From Nitrosophilus alvini (GTDB lineage: Bacteria > Campylobacterota > Campylobacteria > Campylobacterales > Nitratiruptoraceae): 64,000 nt of DNA. Below the pieces are notes generated by a model. That model worked only from the letters and a program-made list of their open reading frames with translations, had not been told where the DNA came from and made no database searches. Within the stretch, counting starts at the first letter, position 1. Each line of letters begins with the position of its first letter. The stretch lies in assembly GCF_015100395.1 (NCBI RefSeq), contig NZ_AP022847.1, positions 372,001 through 436,000 on the forward strand, given 5' to 3'. The translations under genes were made by a program, and so were the position numbers. Positions 63,374-64,000 of this stretch are shown one piece after another.

Positions 63374-64000
63374 TTGGGAGAGATAGTTAAAAAGGTAATA
63401 TGTCTGGGCTTAATATATACTTCAGTTTTTTCGCAAAATATTGAAAACTTTCTACAAGATCTGGAAGAGGCAACTACTCTTGCTACTAGAACAAAAATAA
63501 ATCTTAGTGATGTACCCTCTGTAATGAGTGTTTATACCTATGAAGAGATAAAAGAGCTCGGAGCGAGAAATCTGCTTGATCTTCTCAGTTTCGTTCCCGG
63601 TATAGAGATATCCATAGGCTCTGGGGGAGCAGATATCGTTATCATCAGAGGAACTAGAGTCGAAACAAAAGAGAAGATAAAACTTATGATCGACGGTGTA
63701 GAGGTGACAGATACATTTTACGGGCTTATCTATTACTATCTTGATTTTCCCGCAGAGCTTATAGAGAGAGTAGAGATCATCAGAGGGCCCGGCTCCGCCC
63801 TTTACGGAACGAACGCCTATATGGGTGTAATAAATGTAGTTACGAAAGCGAGCCGTCATGATAAAGGAGCATTGTTTTTTCTTCAGACCGGCTCTTATAA
63901 AAACAGATCTACCGGTTTTGTTAAAAGATATATAAAAGATGATTTTTCTGCAGGACTCGATTTTTATTTTACAAGAGAGAAAAAGGGTCTTGATAGCGGA
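63374..64000 (+). CDS. TonB-dependent outer-membrane receptor, partial (3' end outside window)
   Basis: The open frame starts at a TTG (63374) with AAGGAG 5-7 nt upstream and continues for 209 codons to the window edge. A signal peptide (VICLGLIYTSVFS) is followed by a plug domain: LSDVPSVMSVYTYEEIKELGARNLLDLLSFVPGIEI, IRGTRV, LMIDGVEVTD and RVEIIRGPGSALYGTNAYMGVINVVTK. The barrel begins after that. Ligand cannot be told from the plug. Its coupling to a c-di-GMP enzyme gene is notable. Confidence 0.9.
   Translation, partial: MGEIVKKVICLGLIYTSVFSQNIENFLQDLEEATTLATRTKINLSDVPSVMSVYTYEEIKELGARNLLDLLSFVPGIEISIGSGGADIVIIRGTRVETKEKIKLMIDGVEVTDTFYGLIYYYLDFPAELIERVEIIRGPGSALYGTNAYMGVINVVTKASRHDKGALFFLQTGSYKNRSTGFVKRYIKDDFSAGLDFYFTREKKGLDSG

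Noticed and set aside
1-64000. CRISPR arrays, insertion sequences, prophage or integrated islands
   Set aside because: No regularly spaced repeats, transposase, integrase or phage structural genes were found. Composition and coding style look even across the window, including the pel locus.

Overview
The window is AT-rich, densely coded chromosomal DNA from a Campylobacterota (epsilonproteobacterial) species. The evidence is gene content and synteny: guaA, hemD, a 6S-type RNA, purD, an RDD protein, lptD and pnp lie in one block; atpE stands alone; csd6/pgp2 and csd4/pgp1 cell-shape peptidases are adjacent; and chemotaxis-style PAS and two-component proteins are frequent. An NhaD antiporter, several c-di-GMP enzymes and a complete pel locus suggest a marine, biofilm-forming member rather than a host-adapted pathogen. 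That lifestyle is inference. No insertion sequence, prophage, integrase or CRISPR array was seen.

Layout. 1-3762 (-): the N-terminal 1254 codons of a large secreted surface protein with a Calx-beta domain, running off the left edge. 3912-7858: proC (-), then bamD-lon (+), closed by a bidirectional terminator. 7884-13760 (-): a five-gene signalling operon (PAS protein, PAS/double-Hpt protein, Sel1 protein, NIT-domain hybrid kinase, single-domain response regulator) with no DNA-binding or enzymatic output. 13872-16125 (-): uvrC and a DciA/DUF721-like gene. 16096-20616 (+): a 44-residue LptM-like lipoprotein gene, nadB, nhaD and guaA. 20642-30003 (+): hemD, 6S RNA, and a tightly packed purD-RDD-lptD-MCE-J-domain-phosphoribosyltransferase-pnp run. 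30022-30667: terminators, a structured atpE leader, atpE and tRNA-Leu(GAG). 30745-35057 (+): an LtaS-like envelope transferase, csd6 and csd4.

35093-47893 (-) is the main attraction: a pel exopolysaccharide operon in the order pelC-D-E-F-G-A followed by three genes that together replace the single PelB scaffold/porin. They are a membrane-anchored TPR protein, a secreted TPR protein, and an outer-membrane barrel with its own signal peptide and a SPOR-like N-terminal domain. PelD keeps an RxxD c-di-GMP site in an otherwise degenerate GGDEF domain.

47978-50376 (-): tcdA, surE and an AEC permease. 50461-54578 (+): a beta-propeller protein, lpxB, greA, argC and an LpxH-like phosphatase. 54589-60753: a SPOR-domain hybrid kinase (-), a MetF-like reductase (-), serB (+) and a GGDEF-EAL protein (-). 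60962-64000 (+): a second GGDEF-EAL protein and the start of a TonB-dependent receptor gene. The two GGDEF-EAL proteins could set the c-di-GMP level that PelD senses. The envelope genes (bamD, lptM-like, lptD, MCE, lpxB, lpxH-like, csd4/6, LtaS-like) form a second theme. TTG start codons with good ribosome binding sites are common, often coupled to the upstream stop as TTGA.
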